Shown: positions 8,276 to 17,856, counted from the stretch's first letter. The stretch is 64,000 bases of DNA from Mucilaginibacter gossypiicola (GCF_900110105.1 NZ_FOCL01000008.1:279349-343348), one strand, 5' to 3'. Program-made: numbers and translations. Notes: generated by a model from the letters alone, not told the origin.

Positions 8276-8428
8276 GCAATTTTTTCTGAAAATATTTTAT
8301 TGGCTCATTTTGAGGGGGAGGATTTGTGTTGAGAGGCTGATTTAGTTGTCGTTGCATTTATAAGATTAAAGGAATATTAAATCTTATAGCTTCAATATTA
8401 GATATTGCATATCTTTAGAAATTGACTC

Positions 8429-10651
8429 ATGATGAAAATATTTAAACCTAATATTCTTATATTTTTTGTACTGGTCTTTTTATTAAGAAAAGAGGCACAT
8501 TCACAATGTTCTGAGTACGAAATAATCAATTTAAAAAAAATCGCGATTGTTTTTGGGGAGGGGCTTTACAAATTTAATGCCCCTTTAAATAATACCGTTA
8601 ATGATGCTATTGATATCACCGATTCTCTTAAGAAGGTTGGATTTACTGTATATACCTACCAGAATTCGGATTATAGAACGATGAGCGATAACATCGATCA
8701 TTGGTTCGATAAAATTAAAAACTATGATGTTGCTTTATTTTATTTTTCCGGGCATGGAGCGGAAGTGGATGGAAAAAACTATCTGTTTCCTGTTGATATT
8801 AATCCCAAAGGTCCATCAGACTTAGCTTATTCAGCATATTCGGCAAATAAAATACTCGATAGATTAAGTAATAGCAATCTGAAGTATAGCATTTTGATTT
8901 TGGATGCATGTCGAAATAATCCATTTACAAAGAGTTGGTCAAGAGGGGCATCTAACGAAGGTTTGGCTTCAATGGCAGCGAAAGGAACATTTATTGGCTT
9001 TGCTGCTACTCCCGGTGAAACAGCATCGGATGGAGAAAGAAGAAATGGAGCCTATACAGAGGGAATATTGAAGAATATAACTGTGCCGGACCTTACAATA
9101 GATCAGATATTTACGCGTGTAAACGCATATGTAACAACATCAACCGGGGGAAGACAGAAACCTTTCAAAAATAGCTCGTTTATTTCGGACTATTGCTTTA
9201 GTGTGTCTCGAAAACTTAAATTTTCGAATGATTTAAAGAAATCAACTTTCCTCCAACCATCGTCGGAAATGGTAATTTCAAGTGATGAGCAATATTTGTT
9301 TACTGTTGAAACGGGCACAGGGGAAATAAATATACGAGATGCGAAAACTACAAATATAATTTCAACTTTAGCAAATGGAGTTGGTAAATTGGTATCTCTA
9401 AATGCGAGAGATAAACAGTGGCTTTATTATATTGACAGTATAGGACATACAGCAAATGTTTTTGATGTGAAAGCCAACAAACTTTCGATGCACATGAAAC
9501 TTGATTATGTTCCAAGCGATATAATACCATCCATTGATAATAAAATTTTATATATTTCAGGAAATAACAAAGAAAGCGGCTACGTGTCTTACTTAGATAT
9601 AGCATCAAATAAGGTGACGAAAACTCGTGCGATAAAAAATGGTGTATCAAAGATGATTATGTCCGCAGATGGCAAATACCTGTATCTCTCTCCTAAATCC
9701 TTACCCAATGGTTTAACGATTATTGACGCGCGGCTGGAAAAGATAAAAATGAAAAGCAGCGAGGGCTTTATAGGCAAGGCCATAGGGGTTACTCCAGATA
9801 ATCAAAAACTTTATACGAGTAATTCGGATGATAGCAAAATCAACATAATTGACATAAATACATTTAAAATTTTGAATACTGTTGTAGGCGAAGCCACTTC
9901 GTTTGCGTTCACAAAAGACTCAAAGTATGTATTTGCGATGAGCAGCTCTAAAATATTAATGATCAGTAATGGCAATAACGAGATTATTGAATCACTGCCT
10001 TTCGTCACATCGCCTAAAGGGTTAGCTTTTTCCAGCGATGGAACTGGTTTCGTATGGCTACCGGAAGAGAAGCACGTTTCCATTTTTTCCGTTAAAGAAC
10101 AAACGAAAAACAGGAAAAATGAAATTGATCCTGAACTTAATCTAAAAAAGTTTAAAGATGAAATAAATAGCGATCCATCATTCGTCGAAAAAATAAGAAA
10201 GGATGAATTTTGTGGTAAGCTCACTACATTGTTTAACGGGATTTACGAAATAGGAATTAGAACAGTTATTAGCAGCCTGAACTATGAGTTAAGCAAGGGA
10301 GTGAAATATAAAATTAAAAGTGATTTTAATTTCCAAACGGATTGCGAAAAATCTACTGGAGGGATCAATATCGGAATAGTATCTGTTAATGACGCGAAGA
10401 AAGCCATCTATCCAAATTTTAATCTTAGAAAGTTAGATAACGAAATAATTATTACCGTCACGGATTCAAAAATGGATAATGCCACAGAAGTTTTTGAGAT
10501 TTCTTTAAAAGATGAAAAAGAATTTAAGGAACAAAAAAATCGTGACTATGCTATTAATCCTCTTTCTATACCTACAAGTGATACTGACATAAAAAATATG
10601 AAGAAATTTGTTCGTGATTATTTTTCTAAAAGATTAGATTATTTAAGATAG
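8429..10651 (+). CDS. Exported caspase-like (peptidase C14) protein with beta-propeller
   Basis: The 740-residue product has an N-terminal hydrophobic signal (about 1-26). Residues 36-265 form a caspase / metacaspase p20-like domain: the catalytic His lies in YFSGHGAE (H109) and the Cys in ILDACRNNP (C161), the usual HG and DxCR motifs of C14 proteases. Residues 275-570 read as YVTN/WD-type propeller blades (ISSDEQYLFTVETGTGEINI; KMIMSADGKYLYL; AIGVTPDNQKLYTS; GLAFSSDGTGFVW). The last 160 residues are unassigned. The stop touches the next ATG (10652), so it leads a three-gene unit. The DNA is visibly more AT-rich than its neighbours. Target and trigger unknown. Confidence 0.75.
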   Translation: MMKIFKPNILIFFVLVFLLRKEAHSQCSEYEIINLKKIAIVFGEGLYKFNAPLNNTVNDAIDITDSLKKVGFTVYTYQNSDYRTMSDNIDHWFDKIKNYDVALFYFSGHGAEVDGKNYLFPVDINPKGPSDLAYSAYSANKILDRLSNSNLKYSILILDACRNNPFTKSWSRGASNEGLASMAAKGTFIGFAATPGETASDGERRNGAYTEGILKNITVPDLTIDQIFTRVNAYVTTSTGGRQKPFKNSSFISDYCFSVSRKLKFSNDLKKSTFLQPSSEMVISSDEQYLFTVETGTGEINIRDAKTTNIISTLANGVGKLVSLNARDKQWLYYIDSIGHTANVFDVKANKLSMHMKLDYVPSDIIPSIDNKILYISGNNKESGYVSYLDIASNKVTKTRAIKNGVSKMIMSADGKYLYLSPKSLPNGLTIIDARLEKIKMKSSEGFIGKAIGVTPDNQKLYTSNSDDSKINIIDINTFKILNTVVGEATSFAFTKDSKYVFAMSSSKILMISNGNNEIIESLPFVTSPKGLAFSSDGTGFVWLPEEKHVSIFSVKEQTKNRKNEIDPELNLKKFKDEINSDPSFVEKIRKDEFCGKLTTLFNGIYEIGIRTVISSLNYELSKGVKYKIKSDFNFQTDCEKSTGGINIGIVSVNDAKKAIYPNFNLRKLDNEIIITVTDSKMDNATEVFEISLKDEKEFKEQKNRDYAINPLSIPTSDTDIKNMKKFVRDYFSKRLDYLR

Positions 10652-11293
10652 ATGATAAAGAAATTACTTTTATTAATATTATTATTTGTAAGACCTATTG
10701 CAGGTTTACCTCAACAGACAACCAAAATTTATTTTATTCAAAAACTAACTTCAAAAAACAGTTTTGCCTATTCTGACACTGCAAGATTCAAATCAGCAGG
10801 GGCAGAGGTATATCAATCAATAAGAGGAAAAAAAATAGATTCTTTGTTTATCAAAGCCGACGAGCTCCTTCAATGGAGAGATTCAGTGTCTTTTTCTTTA
10901 GCAGTTCCTAATAATTTTTTTTCCGTTGGATCGATGATTTCCATAAGTCCATTTTTGTATTTGGGCAGTAAAACTAAAGGGGGTATATCTGGGTATTTGC
11001 AAGAAAAAGAACAATCAATTGTTCAAATAAAAGTTAAAATCAAATCTGATCCATCAGGTGCTGAAGTTTATTTAATACCTAAGTTGTATTGGGAGAGAAA
11101 TCATCAATTAGCTAAATACAACTTACAAGCCCTGAACCCTTATCGAGTTAATCAAGGCTTAACCCCTGTTACTACTATAGTTCAAGAATATGTATATATC
11201 ACTGTTTTTGCTTACAAAAAAAAGTTTGTAATATCTCAGTTTGAACCAAACCACCTCAATCCAATGGATTCAATTTATCGAAAATTAAATTGA
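10652..11293 (+). CDS. Secreted protein with PEGA-like segment, caspase cassette gene 2
   Basis: The 213-residue product starts directly after the caspase gene's stop. It has a signal peptide (MIKKLLLLILLFVRPIAG, then LPQQTTK). The central part is polar and beta-rich. Near residue 130 the segment IKIKSDPSGAEVYLIPKLYW resembles the start of a PEGA domain, a small beta-sheet module of surface proteins. The last 50 residues carry further strands (VYITVFAYKKKFVISQFEP). I do not recognise a family for the whole. The tight spacing implies translation coupled to the protease. Codon use is AT-rich, like the rest of the cassette. Confidence 0.55.
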   Translation: MIKKLLLLILLFVRPIAGLPQQTTKIYFIQKLTSKNSFAYSDTARFKSAGAEVYQSIRGKKIDSLFIKADELLQWRDSVSFSLAVPNNFFSVGSMISISPFLYLGSKTKGGISGYLQEKEQSIVQIKVKIKSDPSGAEVYLIPKLYWERNHQLAKYNLQALNPYRVNQGLTPVTTIVQEYVYITVFAYKKKFVISQFEPNHLNPMDSIYRKLN

Positions 11294-11298
11294 TAGAG

Positions 11299-11829
11299 AT
11301 GGAAAAAACACTAAAATCTGCCAAATCTACTTGGATGCTGATTCCTGGGCTATTAGCAATTTTTTATAACTTATGGTTGCCAGTAGAATTAAATCGAGGT
11401 GTGGTATTTGGAATTACTGAAAGTCTTGGTGCCTTGACCATTATAGCATTTCAGGTAAAATCTTCGAAGATTAAACGAGAACCATGGCCGAAATTGAGAA
11501 ATTGGGGTTTAGTTTTTCTTTTATTGTTTTGTTTGACTTTTATAGCTTATATTATCATGTTTGAGATGCAAAATATAAATATATCCAAATATGATACTTC
11601 TATTCTGTTACCATTTAAGATGAATAGTGATTTAAGATACATGATTGCTAAAACGGGAAATGCTAACAATGCTATCTTAACTTACGGGCCGGAAGAAATT
11701 AGAAAATCCATCAATGAGTCTAAATTTGATATTGCACTAACTGAAATTATATTCATGGTAACGTATAGTTTGATTTTTGAATTTTTGACTCTAAGCTTTT
11801 GCTTTTTTTCAGTTAAAGATAATAAGTGA
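11299..11829 (+). CDS. Integral membrane protein, caspase cassette gene 3
   Basis: The ATG at 11299 gives 176 residues; a TTG at 11290 would overlap the previous stop. Hydrophobic segments fall at about residues 14-27 (LIPGLLAIFYNLWL), 33-50, 67-90 (GLVFLLLFCLTFIAYIIMF) and 147-171, so four membrane helices are likely. A polar loop with charged residues lies between the third and fourth (about 91-146). No known family was recognised. Its place after an exported protease and a secreted partner suggests that the three act at the same membrane, but no function can be assigned. Confidence 0.55.
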   Translation: MEKTLKSAKSTWMLIPGLLAIFYNLWLPVELNRGVVFGITESLGALTIIAFQVKSSKIKREPWPKLRNWGLVFLLLFCLTFIAYIIMFEMQNINISKYDTSILLPFKMNSDLRYMIAKTGNANNAILTYGPEEIRKSINESKFDIALTEIIFMVTYSLIFEFLTLSFCFFSVKDNK

Positions 11830-12185
11830 GTCGGCCAACTAATGAATAAATGTTCCGCCACCCAGCGTTAGGGATTGCAGCGGAAAACCCACAGCGCGGG
11901 TAGCCTTCGTGGTATAGCCAAGGCGAGGATTTGCAGCGTAAAGCCCGGGCCGCAGGCAACGCCATTAGCTGCTTTCAGTAGAGGATTGAACATCTCATCA
12001 AAACCTAAACTCTTAAATAAAACCTTTCCTCCCTTTCATCTCAATTTATATTCACTACATTCTACCTAAACACATCTCAATTCAATTCAATTCCCCATCC
12101 ATTCCTGCCTATAATACCTTATATTAGTATAGGTTTTCACAACCAGCCAATTGTATTCCGGTTTCTCATTTAAAAAAAGCCGAAC
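11830..12185. other. 356-base gap with family D repeat
   Basis: The first part holds repeat family D copy 1 (11865-11968). The rest is AT-rich with no convincing gene. A 64-codon open frame here lies largely over the repeat and is not considered real. Confidence 0.6.
11865..11968. repeat. Dispersed repeat, family D copy 1
   Basis: The roughly 104-base segment begins gcgttagggattgcagcgga and ends gcccgggccgcaggcaacg then ccattag. It matches 34860-34962 closely at both ends and shorter parts in the middle. It contains two half-units, each with an agcg(g/t)a-a-(g/a)ccc core. It lies just after the caspase cassette. Confidence 0.75.
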
Positions 12186-13898
12186 ATGAAAAAGGTATCG
12201 CTGTTATTTGTGTTTCCTGTGGTGCTGTTCGCTACATATTTGTTTGCGTTCCAGGGAAAAAAGCTAAAAGTACCGGGTAAAATAAAACCGGTAATCCCGG
12301 TAATGTGCTCATCGGGTGCAGCAGATGATGCAGACACGGCAGGCAGCAGCAAGTTTGTACAGCGCCTGCCCGGCTGGGGACATCACAGTTATGCTATAAC
12401 TACCGGTAACGATAGTGCGCGGTTTTACTTTAACCAGGGTTTAACTATGTATTATAGCTATCACATGAAAGAGGCATTTGCCTCGTTCAGGGAGGCATCG
12501 CGCTTTGATCCCGCTGCGGCTATGACTTATTGGGGACAAGCATTAAGCCTTGGCCCTTATTATAATGCCGGCGGACCTTATGTTGCACCTGCCGGTTTAC
12601 CTGCTGTTTTGAAACAAATGAATGCTGTTACCGGCAACGCCTCTGAAAAGGAAAAGGCACTGATAGCGGTAATGAACCTGCGTTATCCACAAGCAGGTGC
12701 TAATGCAAGTGACAACGAAGCTTACGCCCAGGGTATGAAAAAGCTGATGCTGGCTTACCCAACCGATGCCGACCTTAAAATGCTGTACATCGACGCGGTA
12801 ATGCTCATTCACCCCTGGGATTTTTGGGCTCCCGACGGTACCGATAAACCTTGGACCGCCGAACTGGTTACGCTGTGTAAAAGCGTTTTAAATACCAATC
12901 CTGATCATCCGGCAGCGTTGCACTATTACATCCATTTAACGGAGGCCTCGCGTAACCCCGGTGTTGCATTGGCCAATGCCGGGGCTTTAAAAAGACTGTT
13001 TCCGGGTATCGGGCACATGGTACACATGTCGAGCCATGTTTATCAGCGAAGCGGCTTGTATTTTCAGGGTGTTGATGCCAATGAAAAAGCGGCTAAATGT
13101 ATTGTTACTTATGCCAGCCTGGCCCCCAATTTAAAGCTGACAAAAGTCAATTCGCACTTTTATGCGGTTGAAACGCTTTGTGCCTTTAACGGTGCTATGT
13201 ACAACAGGGGGATGGAGGCAGCACAACGCTGCCGCAATGCTGTAAAACCTTCGGCAGGCGATACTTATTCACAATACCTGTATATGATGCCCGTGCTTAC
13301 CATGGTGCGCCTTGGCAAATGGCATGAGTTGCTGAAAGATAGTATTGGCCCTAACTCTGCCTGGGCTTATGCACGGGTGCTGCACCATTTTGCACGGGGA
13401 CTGGCATTCCTGTATACCGGCGGGCAGGATTCGGCCGTTGCCCAGCTTGCTTTATTGCGTGGCAGGCTTGATGATGCCTCTTTAAAACAGCGGCATATCC
13501 CTTTTAATACCGCTCTGGATGGCGCAACCGTTGCCGAAAATATATTGGATGGTGCTATTTTGCTTGGCCGTAATAAGTTTGATGATGGTATGGCGGCGTT
13601 TAAAAAAGCAGTGCAAACAGAAGATAACATGATTTACTCAGAACCCGCCGAGTGGCCTATCCCGGCACGGCAATTCCTGGGCGCCTACCTGCTCAAGACA
13701 GATTATAACCCGCAGGCCGAAACTGTTTTCCGTGAAGATCTGGAGCGCAACCCGGGCAACGGCTGGTCGATGCTGGGCATGTACCAAAGTTTAAAGGCGC
13801 AAAACCGTACCGATAAGCTGCCTTATTACAAGGCCGGTTTTACACGCTCGTTTTCGCATGCCGATGAGGTGCCCACGAGTTCGGTGGTTATAAATTGA
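12186..13898 (+). CDS. TPR-repeat protein, exported
   Basis: The 570-residue product has an N-terminal hydrophobic signal (about 1-22). Residues 65-110 form a first helical hairpin (ARFYFNQGLTMYYSYHMKEA, then FREASRFDP), the usual TPR pattern, and more repeats follow up to residue 545 (for example NILDGAILLGRNKFDDGMAAFKKA written in two helices). Conserved His clusters LHYYIHL and GHMVHMSSHVY (about residues 240-290) also appear in related long TPR proteins and may bind metal. Probably periplasmic and a protein-binding scaffold. Role unknown. Confidence 0.7.
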   Translation: MKKVSLLFVFPVVLFATYLFAFQGKKLKVPGKIKPVIPVMCSSGAADDADTAGSSKFVQRLPGWGHHSYAITTGNDSARFYFNQGLTMYYSYHMKEAFASFREASRFDPAAAMTYWGQALSLGPYYNAGGPYVAPAGLPAVLKQMNAVTGNASEKEKALIAVMNLRYPQAGANASDNEAYAQGMKKLMLAYPTDADLKMLYIDAVMLIHPWDFWAPDGTDKPWTAELVTLCKSVLNTNPDHPAALHYYIHLTEASRNPGVALANAGALKRLFPGIGHMVHMSSHVYQRSGLYFQGVDANEKAAKCIVTYASLAPNLKLTKVNSHFYAVETLCAFNGAMYNRGMEAAQRCRNAVKPSAGDTYSQYLYMMPVLTMVRLGKWHELLKDSIGPNSAWAYARVLHHFARGLAFLYTGGQDSAVAQLALLRGRLDDASLKQRHIPFNTALDGATVAENILDGAILLGRNKFDDGMAAFKKAVQTEDNMIYSEPAEWPIPARQFLGAYLLKTDYNPQAETVFREDLERNPGNGWSMLGMYQSLKAQNRTDKLPYYKAGFTRSFSHADEVPTSSVVIN

Positions 13899-13978
13899 AA
13901 ATGAGGGCGCCGACCAGTTTGCTGTTAATTGCGGCTAATATGATATATTAGCTTTACAAAATAACAGTGCGCCTTATC

Positions 13979-15847
13979 ATGAACCAATTTTTTACCAAAC
14001 TCAAATTAATATTTGTCCCCTTTGTTGCGGTTACGGTATTGTTTATAACTACCTATACCTTTTTAAACTGGTTCATATTTGTAAAGCTTAGTCTTTTTGT
14101 TGTTGATGATGTGTTTACGGAAATTGCCGGTCCGGGGGTAATAGCGTTGGTAATTATTTTGTTATGGATGAAGCCGCGCCTTAAACTGCTTAACATGGTA
14201 AGTAACAGGCGCAGCGATCCGCTCAGTTTTGCCCTGTTGATAACTTACATAGGCATGCTGGGGCCCTGTATTATTGCACAAACATATATGGAAACGGCTA
14301 CAGGCAAACTCACTGTACTTGATCATATAAGCAGTTTAAACCATTTGCCCCTAACCAAATATTATGAGGTAAACCATTTTCATACCGATAAGCGGTTTGC
14401 GCGCTTTAAAGTTACATTTAAGGTAAGCGGCAAGCACAATAACAATTTTGATATGGGCATATATGCCGTAAGCCCTGTACTTGATACAGCTTTTGCCCAG
14501 CCAGACACTACCGGCAAAATGTTAAACCCAAAAGGTAATTTTAAAAATCCCTTTGTGCTGCTTAATGGCAAGCCTATTACAGGGCAACAGCTAAAAAAGA
14601 TAGATCCGGATAAGGTTGAAACCGTAAATGTTTTACATGGCAACGCCGCAATTAGTATATATGGCGATAGGGGAAAGAATGGTGTATTATTAATCAGCCT
14701 GAAAAAACAATACAAAGTTGAAGATATACTGGCTGAAATTACAGACCCGCCGGTGCCGGCCTCTATAACACCGCCGGTTGCGTGGTTAACAACCAGCTAT
14801 AGCAAAACCATTAGCAACAGGTTATCAGATTCAGAAAAACAGGCAGAATATAAAGTTTTTGCCGATGAAAGCCAGCGCGATTTTGACGCTAAAAACTTAA
14901 ATGAATTTGTTTACCTGGAAAGGCTTGGCCCCAGCAGCATGAGGGACAATTATATTGCTGCAGTGCGCACAAAAGATAGCCTGACCAGGGCTTATCCTGT
15001 TATTTTATCGCCGGTAAATGAACCTTTCGCGGCCAGGAATGGTAATAAGCTGTTTTGGGTATTTGCTATTTTGGGTATTTGCTGCGTCATCCTGTTAATG
15101 ATAATAGCTTACTGGCCACTAAATGTTGATGCCGAACCGGTATCGCAAAAGCCGGCCGACCCTTTTGGCTTTAAAATAATCAGAGATCTGGTAGTGCCGC
15201 GTCAGGGCTTTTTTAGTACGGCTATCATCATTGATCTTAATCTGCTGCTGTTTATCATTATGGTTTGCAGTGGTTTGGGCTTTATTAATTTCAACACACA
15301 TGACTTGTTGATCTGGGGCGGCAATTTCAGGCCATCGGTGCAAAACGGGCAATACTGGCGGTTGTTAACTAATATGTTTTTGCATGGCGGCATCATGCAT
15401 GTATTGTTTAATATGTATGGCTTGCTGTTTGTAGGCATCTTTCTGGAGCCCCTGCTTGGTACCGGCAAATACACCGTACTTTACCTGTTAACAGGAATAA
15501 TAGCCAGTATTGCCAGTATCTGGTGGCACCCCGCTACGGTTAGCGTAGGGGCCTCGGGCGCCATATTTGGCATGTATGGCGTGTTTTTGGCACTGCTTAC
15601 TACCAATTTGTTCCCTCCCGAATTTAAGAAGCCATTTTTGCTCAATACTGCTGTTTTTGTAGGATATAATCTTTTGGCGGGCTTATCGGGCGGCATTGAT
15701 AATGCTGCGCATATAGGCGGCTTGCTCAGTGGCCTGTTGTTTGGGTATGCATTGTATCCATCTCTGAAACAAAAAGCCCGCCAGGCAGAAGCTGAACAGG
15801 AAACCGTGCAAATGCTTGATGAGCTGGCTGGCAAAGATCAGGGTTAA
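13979..15847 (+). CDS. Rhomboid intramembrane serine protease with plug-like insert
   Basis: The ATG at 13979 is preferred to a GTG at 13967; it gives 622 residues. The N-terminal third has three membrane helices. Residues about 190-242 (FVLLNGKPITGQQLKKIDP, then VETVNVLHGNAAISIYGDRG and NGVLLISLK) closely match the plug domain of SusC/TonB-dependent receptors. A further helix near 355-380 precedes the rhomboid core, with HGGIMHVLFNMYG, the catalytic Ser in VGASGAIFG (S526) and the catalytic His in AAHIGGLLSG. Rhomboids cleave membrane helices. The plug-like part is probably extracytoplasmic. The gene converges on a glycosyltransferase gene 12 bases away. Confidence 0.8.
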   Translation: MNQFFTKLKLIFVPFVAVTVLFITTYTFLNWFIFVKLSLFVVDDVFTEIAGPGVIALVIILLWMKPRLKLLNMVSNRRSDPLSFALLITYIGMLGPCIIAQTYMETATGKLTVLDHISSLNHLPLTKYYEVNHFHTDKRFARFKVTFKVSGKHNNNFDMGIYAVSPVLDTAFAQPDTTGKMLNPKGNFKNPFVLLNGKPITGQQLKKIDPDKVETVNVLHGNAAISIYGDRGKNGVLLISLKKQYKVEDILAEITDPPVPASITPPVAWLTTSYSKTISNRLSDSEKQAEYKVFADESQRDFDAKNLNEFVYLERLGPSSMRDNYIAAVRTKDSLTRAYPVILSPVNEPFAARNGNKLFWVFAILGICCVILLMIIAYWPLNVDAEPVSQKPADPFGFKIIRDLVVPRQGFFSTAIIIDLNLLLFIIMVCSGLGFINFNTHDLLIWGGNFRPSVQNGQYWRLLTNMFLHGGIMHVLFNMYGLLFVGIFLEPLLGTGKYTVLYLLTGIIASIASIWWHPATVSVGASGAIFGMYGVFLALLTTNLFPPEFKKPFLLNTAVFVGYNLLAGLSGGIDNAAHIGGLLSGLLFGYALYPSLKQKARQAEAEQETVQMLDELAGKDQG

Positions 15848-15859
15848 GGTAACTTTTAT

Positions 15860-16681
15860 TTACACGTTTACGCTGTCCTTTTTAATTACTTCCAAAGGGA
15901 TGTCGCCCATCCAGGCTGCCACTTCCGAAAATGAGCTCCAGTACGAACCCAGGATGCGCCCTGTACCGGCAAGTACAAACAGGTCAACTACAGCGGCCTG
16001 GATACCGGCAACTGTTTGGCGGCTCAGGTCTTTCGGGGGGCTGATGATCCGGTCGCCAAATGTTAATTTCAATTCAAGTTCAACGTTAACATCATCTGTT
16101 GCAAGAAAAAAACGGGTTGTATCATCGGCAGCCAGCAGTTCGTGCATGCGGGCAGTAAACAGCTCCAGCGGGCTGTTAGCTATTGCCATTGCGTTATCCG
16201 TTCGTCTAACCTGTACGCCCACGCCGGTTGGGTTAAGTGTACTTAACAGTTCATTAATTTTAAAGCTAAGCATGGCAATAGGTTTAAAAAGCTTAAACTC
16301 GTCAATACTATCGGTAAAGCGCTGGCAGGTTTTTATGTAGATGCGTTTATGATGGCGTACCGTTTCGTAAACATCTGCAAGCTGGTAATCTGCATCGGTA
16401 ATGCAGATGTCAACCCGGGCAATAAAGTTTTTAAGTTTGGCCTTAACCGTGCTTTTTTTATCGGGCTGAACGGTGCGCGTTACAAAATCAAATACCCGCT
16501 TTTTGGGGATAATGGTAAAATCGGCAATTGGCTCAAGGAGCAGGTGATAGGGGCAGTTAAGCTCGTGCGTTTCGTTCCAGATAATGCACAGTTGGGTATT
16601 GAGCATCCGTTTAAGCCAGATGCCATTTGCAATAACCCGCAGCCTGTTGGCCAGCCCCCCCTGTGGTTCTAAGTAAATCAT
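15860..16681 (-). CDS. Fucosyltransferase-like glycosyltransferase
   Basis: The 273-residue protein begins MIYLEPQGGLANRLRVI, the N-terminal GGLxNRL motif of alpha-1,2/alpha-1,6 fucosyltransferase-like enzymes. GVQVRRTDN (about residue 160) fits the HxRxxD-like motif I that contacts GDP-fucose, with Gln-Val replacing the His. FFLATDD and ILGSYWSSFSEVA match later conserved motifs. It therefore probably transfers a deoxyhexose from a GDP-sugar to a glycan. No other glycan genes are next to it, so the acceptor is unknown. Confidence 0.6.
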   Translation of the reverse strand: MIYLEPQGGLANRLRVIANGIWLKRMLNTQLCIIWNETHELNCPYHLLLEPIADFTIIPKKRVFDFVTRTVQPDKKSTVKAKLKNFIARVDICITDADYQLADVYETVRHHKRIYIKTCQRFTDSIDEFKLFKPIAMLSFKINELLSTLNPTGVGVQVRRTDNAMAIANSPLELFTARMHELLAADDTTRFFLATDDVNVELELKLTFGDRIISPPKDLSRQTVAGIQAAVVDLFVLAGTGRILGSYWSSFSEVAAWMGDIPLEVIKKDSVNV

Positions 16682-16926
16682 ACCTCTTTTCGGGTATAAG
16701 TATAGGGAATAAATAGGGCAGGATAAAGGACTAAATTAAGTATACAGGCGTTTTACTAACGATAAGGAGGAAAAATACTCCATTTATAGCATATAGCCAC
16801 GCGGGTATGCGGCGTAGGGTTAGGGGGAATGCTCGTGATTCCTTTAAAGTAACTAATGCAAAATACGTAATTGAAACGTCTTCAGGATTTGCAGTACCTT
16901 ATTGAAGGTAGCTGCCGTAGCCGTCT

Positions 16927-17565
16927 TTAATTATCTTTCATTCTGATCAGGTATACTTCTTTTTTACCGGCCACTGTAAATTGCTGATTTTTATCATAGT
17001 TGTAATAAGGCTCGGCAATTTGTATGTCAGTACTCGGGAAGTTGCTGCCCAATATGGCCTGAGCTTCGGCAGCGGTATAAAGTTTACCCTTAATATCGAA
17101 AATGAAGCCATAATCTGAATTTTGGAGGTCTTTAAAACTAATCCGGCCCTGTGGTATCACAAAAGTTATAGGTACTGTATACTGCACCCGCACAGGTTTG
17201 CTATTCTGTATACCCGGAAGCCATTTAGGGCTCTGTTCCAAAACTTTAACAGCTTCAGCCTCGCAACCGGCGCCAATACAATTCATGGGCATAACGGTGC
17301 TTACTTCGCCATTTTTTTCAATTATAAACGATAAAACAACCTTGCCATTAATTCCTATCAAACGCGCTATTTCCGGGTATTTTAGGTTTTTGCTTATATA
17401 ATTACCAAAGGCGGCGAGGCCACCCGGAAATTCAGGTACCTGTTCAATTGATGTATAAGCTGCGGAATGTTTCGCTTTTTTAGTAGTGTCGGTTTGCGTG
17501 GCGTTGCCGGCAAATACAACGTGGCCCATGAGCATGGCAGCTACGGTAAAGTAATAAGGTTTCAT
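16927..17565 (-). CDS. Exported TonB-like C-terminal domain protein
   Basis: The start is taken at the ATG at 17565, where a signal peptide begins (MKPYYFTVAAMLMGHVVFAG); upstream in-frame codons add an unconvincing polar stretch. The 212-residue product carries a TonB C-terminal domain at about residues 45-145: YPEIARLIGINGKVVLSFII, then VSTVMPMNCIGAGCEAEAVK and VQYTVPITFVI. There is no N-terminal membrane anchor with a Pro-rich stalk, as a true energy transducer has, so it is probably a periplasmic TonB-domain protein. The last 65 residues are a separate small domain (FIFDIKGKLYTAAEAQAILG). Role unknown. Confidence 0.7.
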   Translation of the reverse strand: MKPYYFTVAAMLMGHVVFAGNATQTDTTKKAKHSAAYTSIEQVPEFPGGLAAFGNYISKNLKYPEIARLIGINGKVVLSFIIEKNGEVSTVMPMNCIGAGCEAEAVKVLEQSPKWLPGIQNSKPVRVQYTVPITFVIPQGRISFKDLQNSDYGFIFDIKGKLYTAAEAQAILGSNFPSTDIQIAEPYYNYDKNQQFTVAGKKEVYLIRMKDN

Positions 17566-17825
17566 GCGGTAAAGATAGGCAGGGTTTTCTGAATTAGATA
17601 ATACCGGCGATTTTTTGGTTGATTGCCGTGTTAAGCTTATCAATCCTTAAAAATTTCCTCAACCCATCACCGGTTTTACGCCGCCAATTGGATGGTGCGG
17701 TAACATGCCATCCAAAATGGCTTCGAAAAGTCAAAAAATTAAACCAGCTAATGCTTAGTTAAATACCTTTCAAACATATGTTAAAACACAGGTGCAAAAA
17801 TTATAAAAAAATAACGTACTAACTA

Positions 17826-17856
17826 TTTGATAATTAATACAAAGTTTCTATCTTTG
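17826..17856 (+). promoter_or_regulatory. Promoter of the ribosomal protein operon
   Basis: TTTG at 17826-17829 and TATCTTTG at 17849-17856, separated by 19 bases, match the primary sigma factor promoter of Bacteroidota (-33 TTTG, -7 TAnnTTTG). It lies 75 bases before the L3 start at 17931 and is the clearest promoter in the window. Confidence 0.85.

Noticed and set aside
11875..12069. 64-codon frame on the + strand
   Set aside because: It lies over the family D repeat and has low-complexity, Ser/Pro-rich translation with no protein character.
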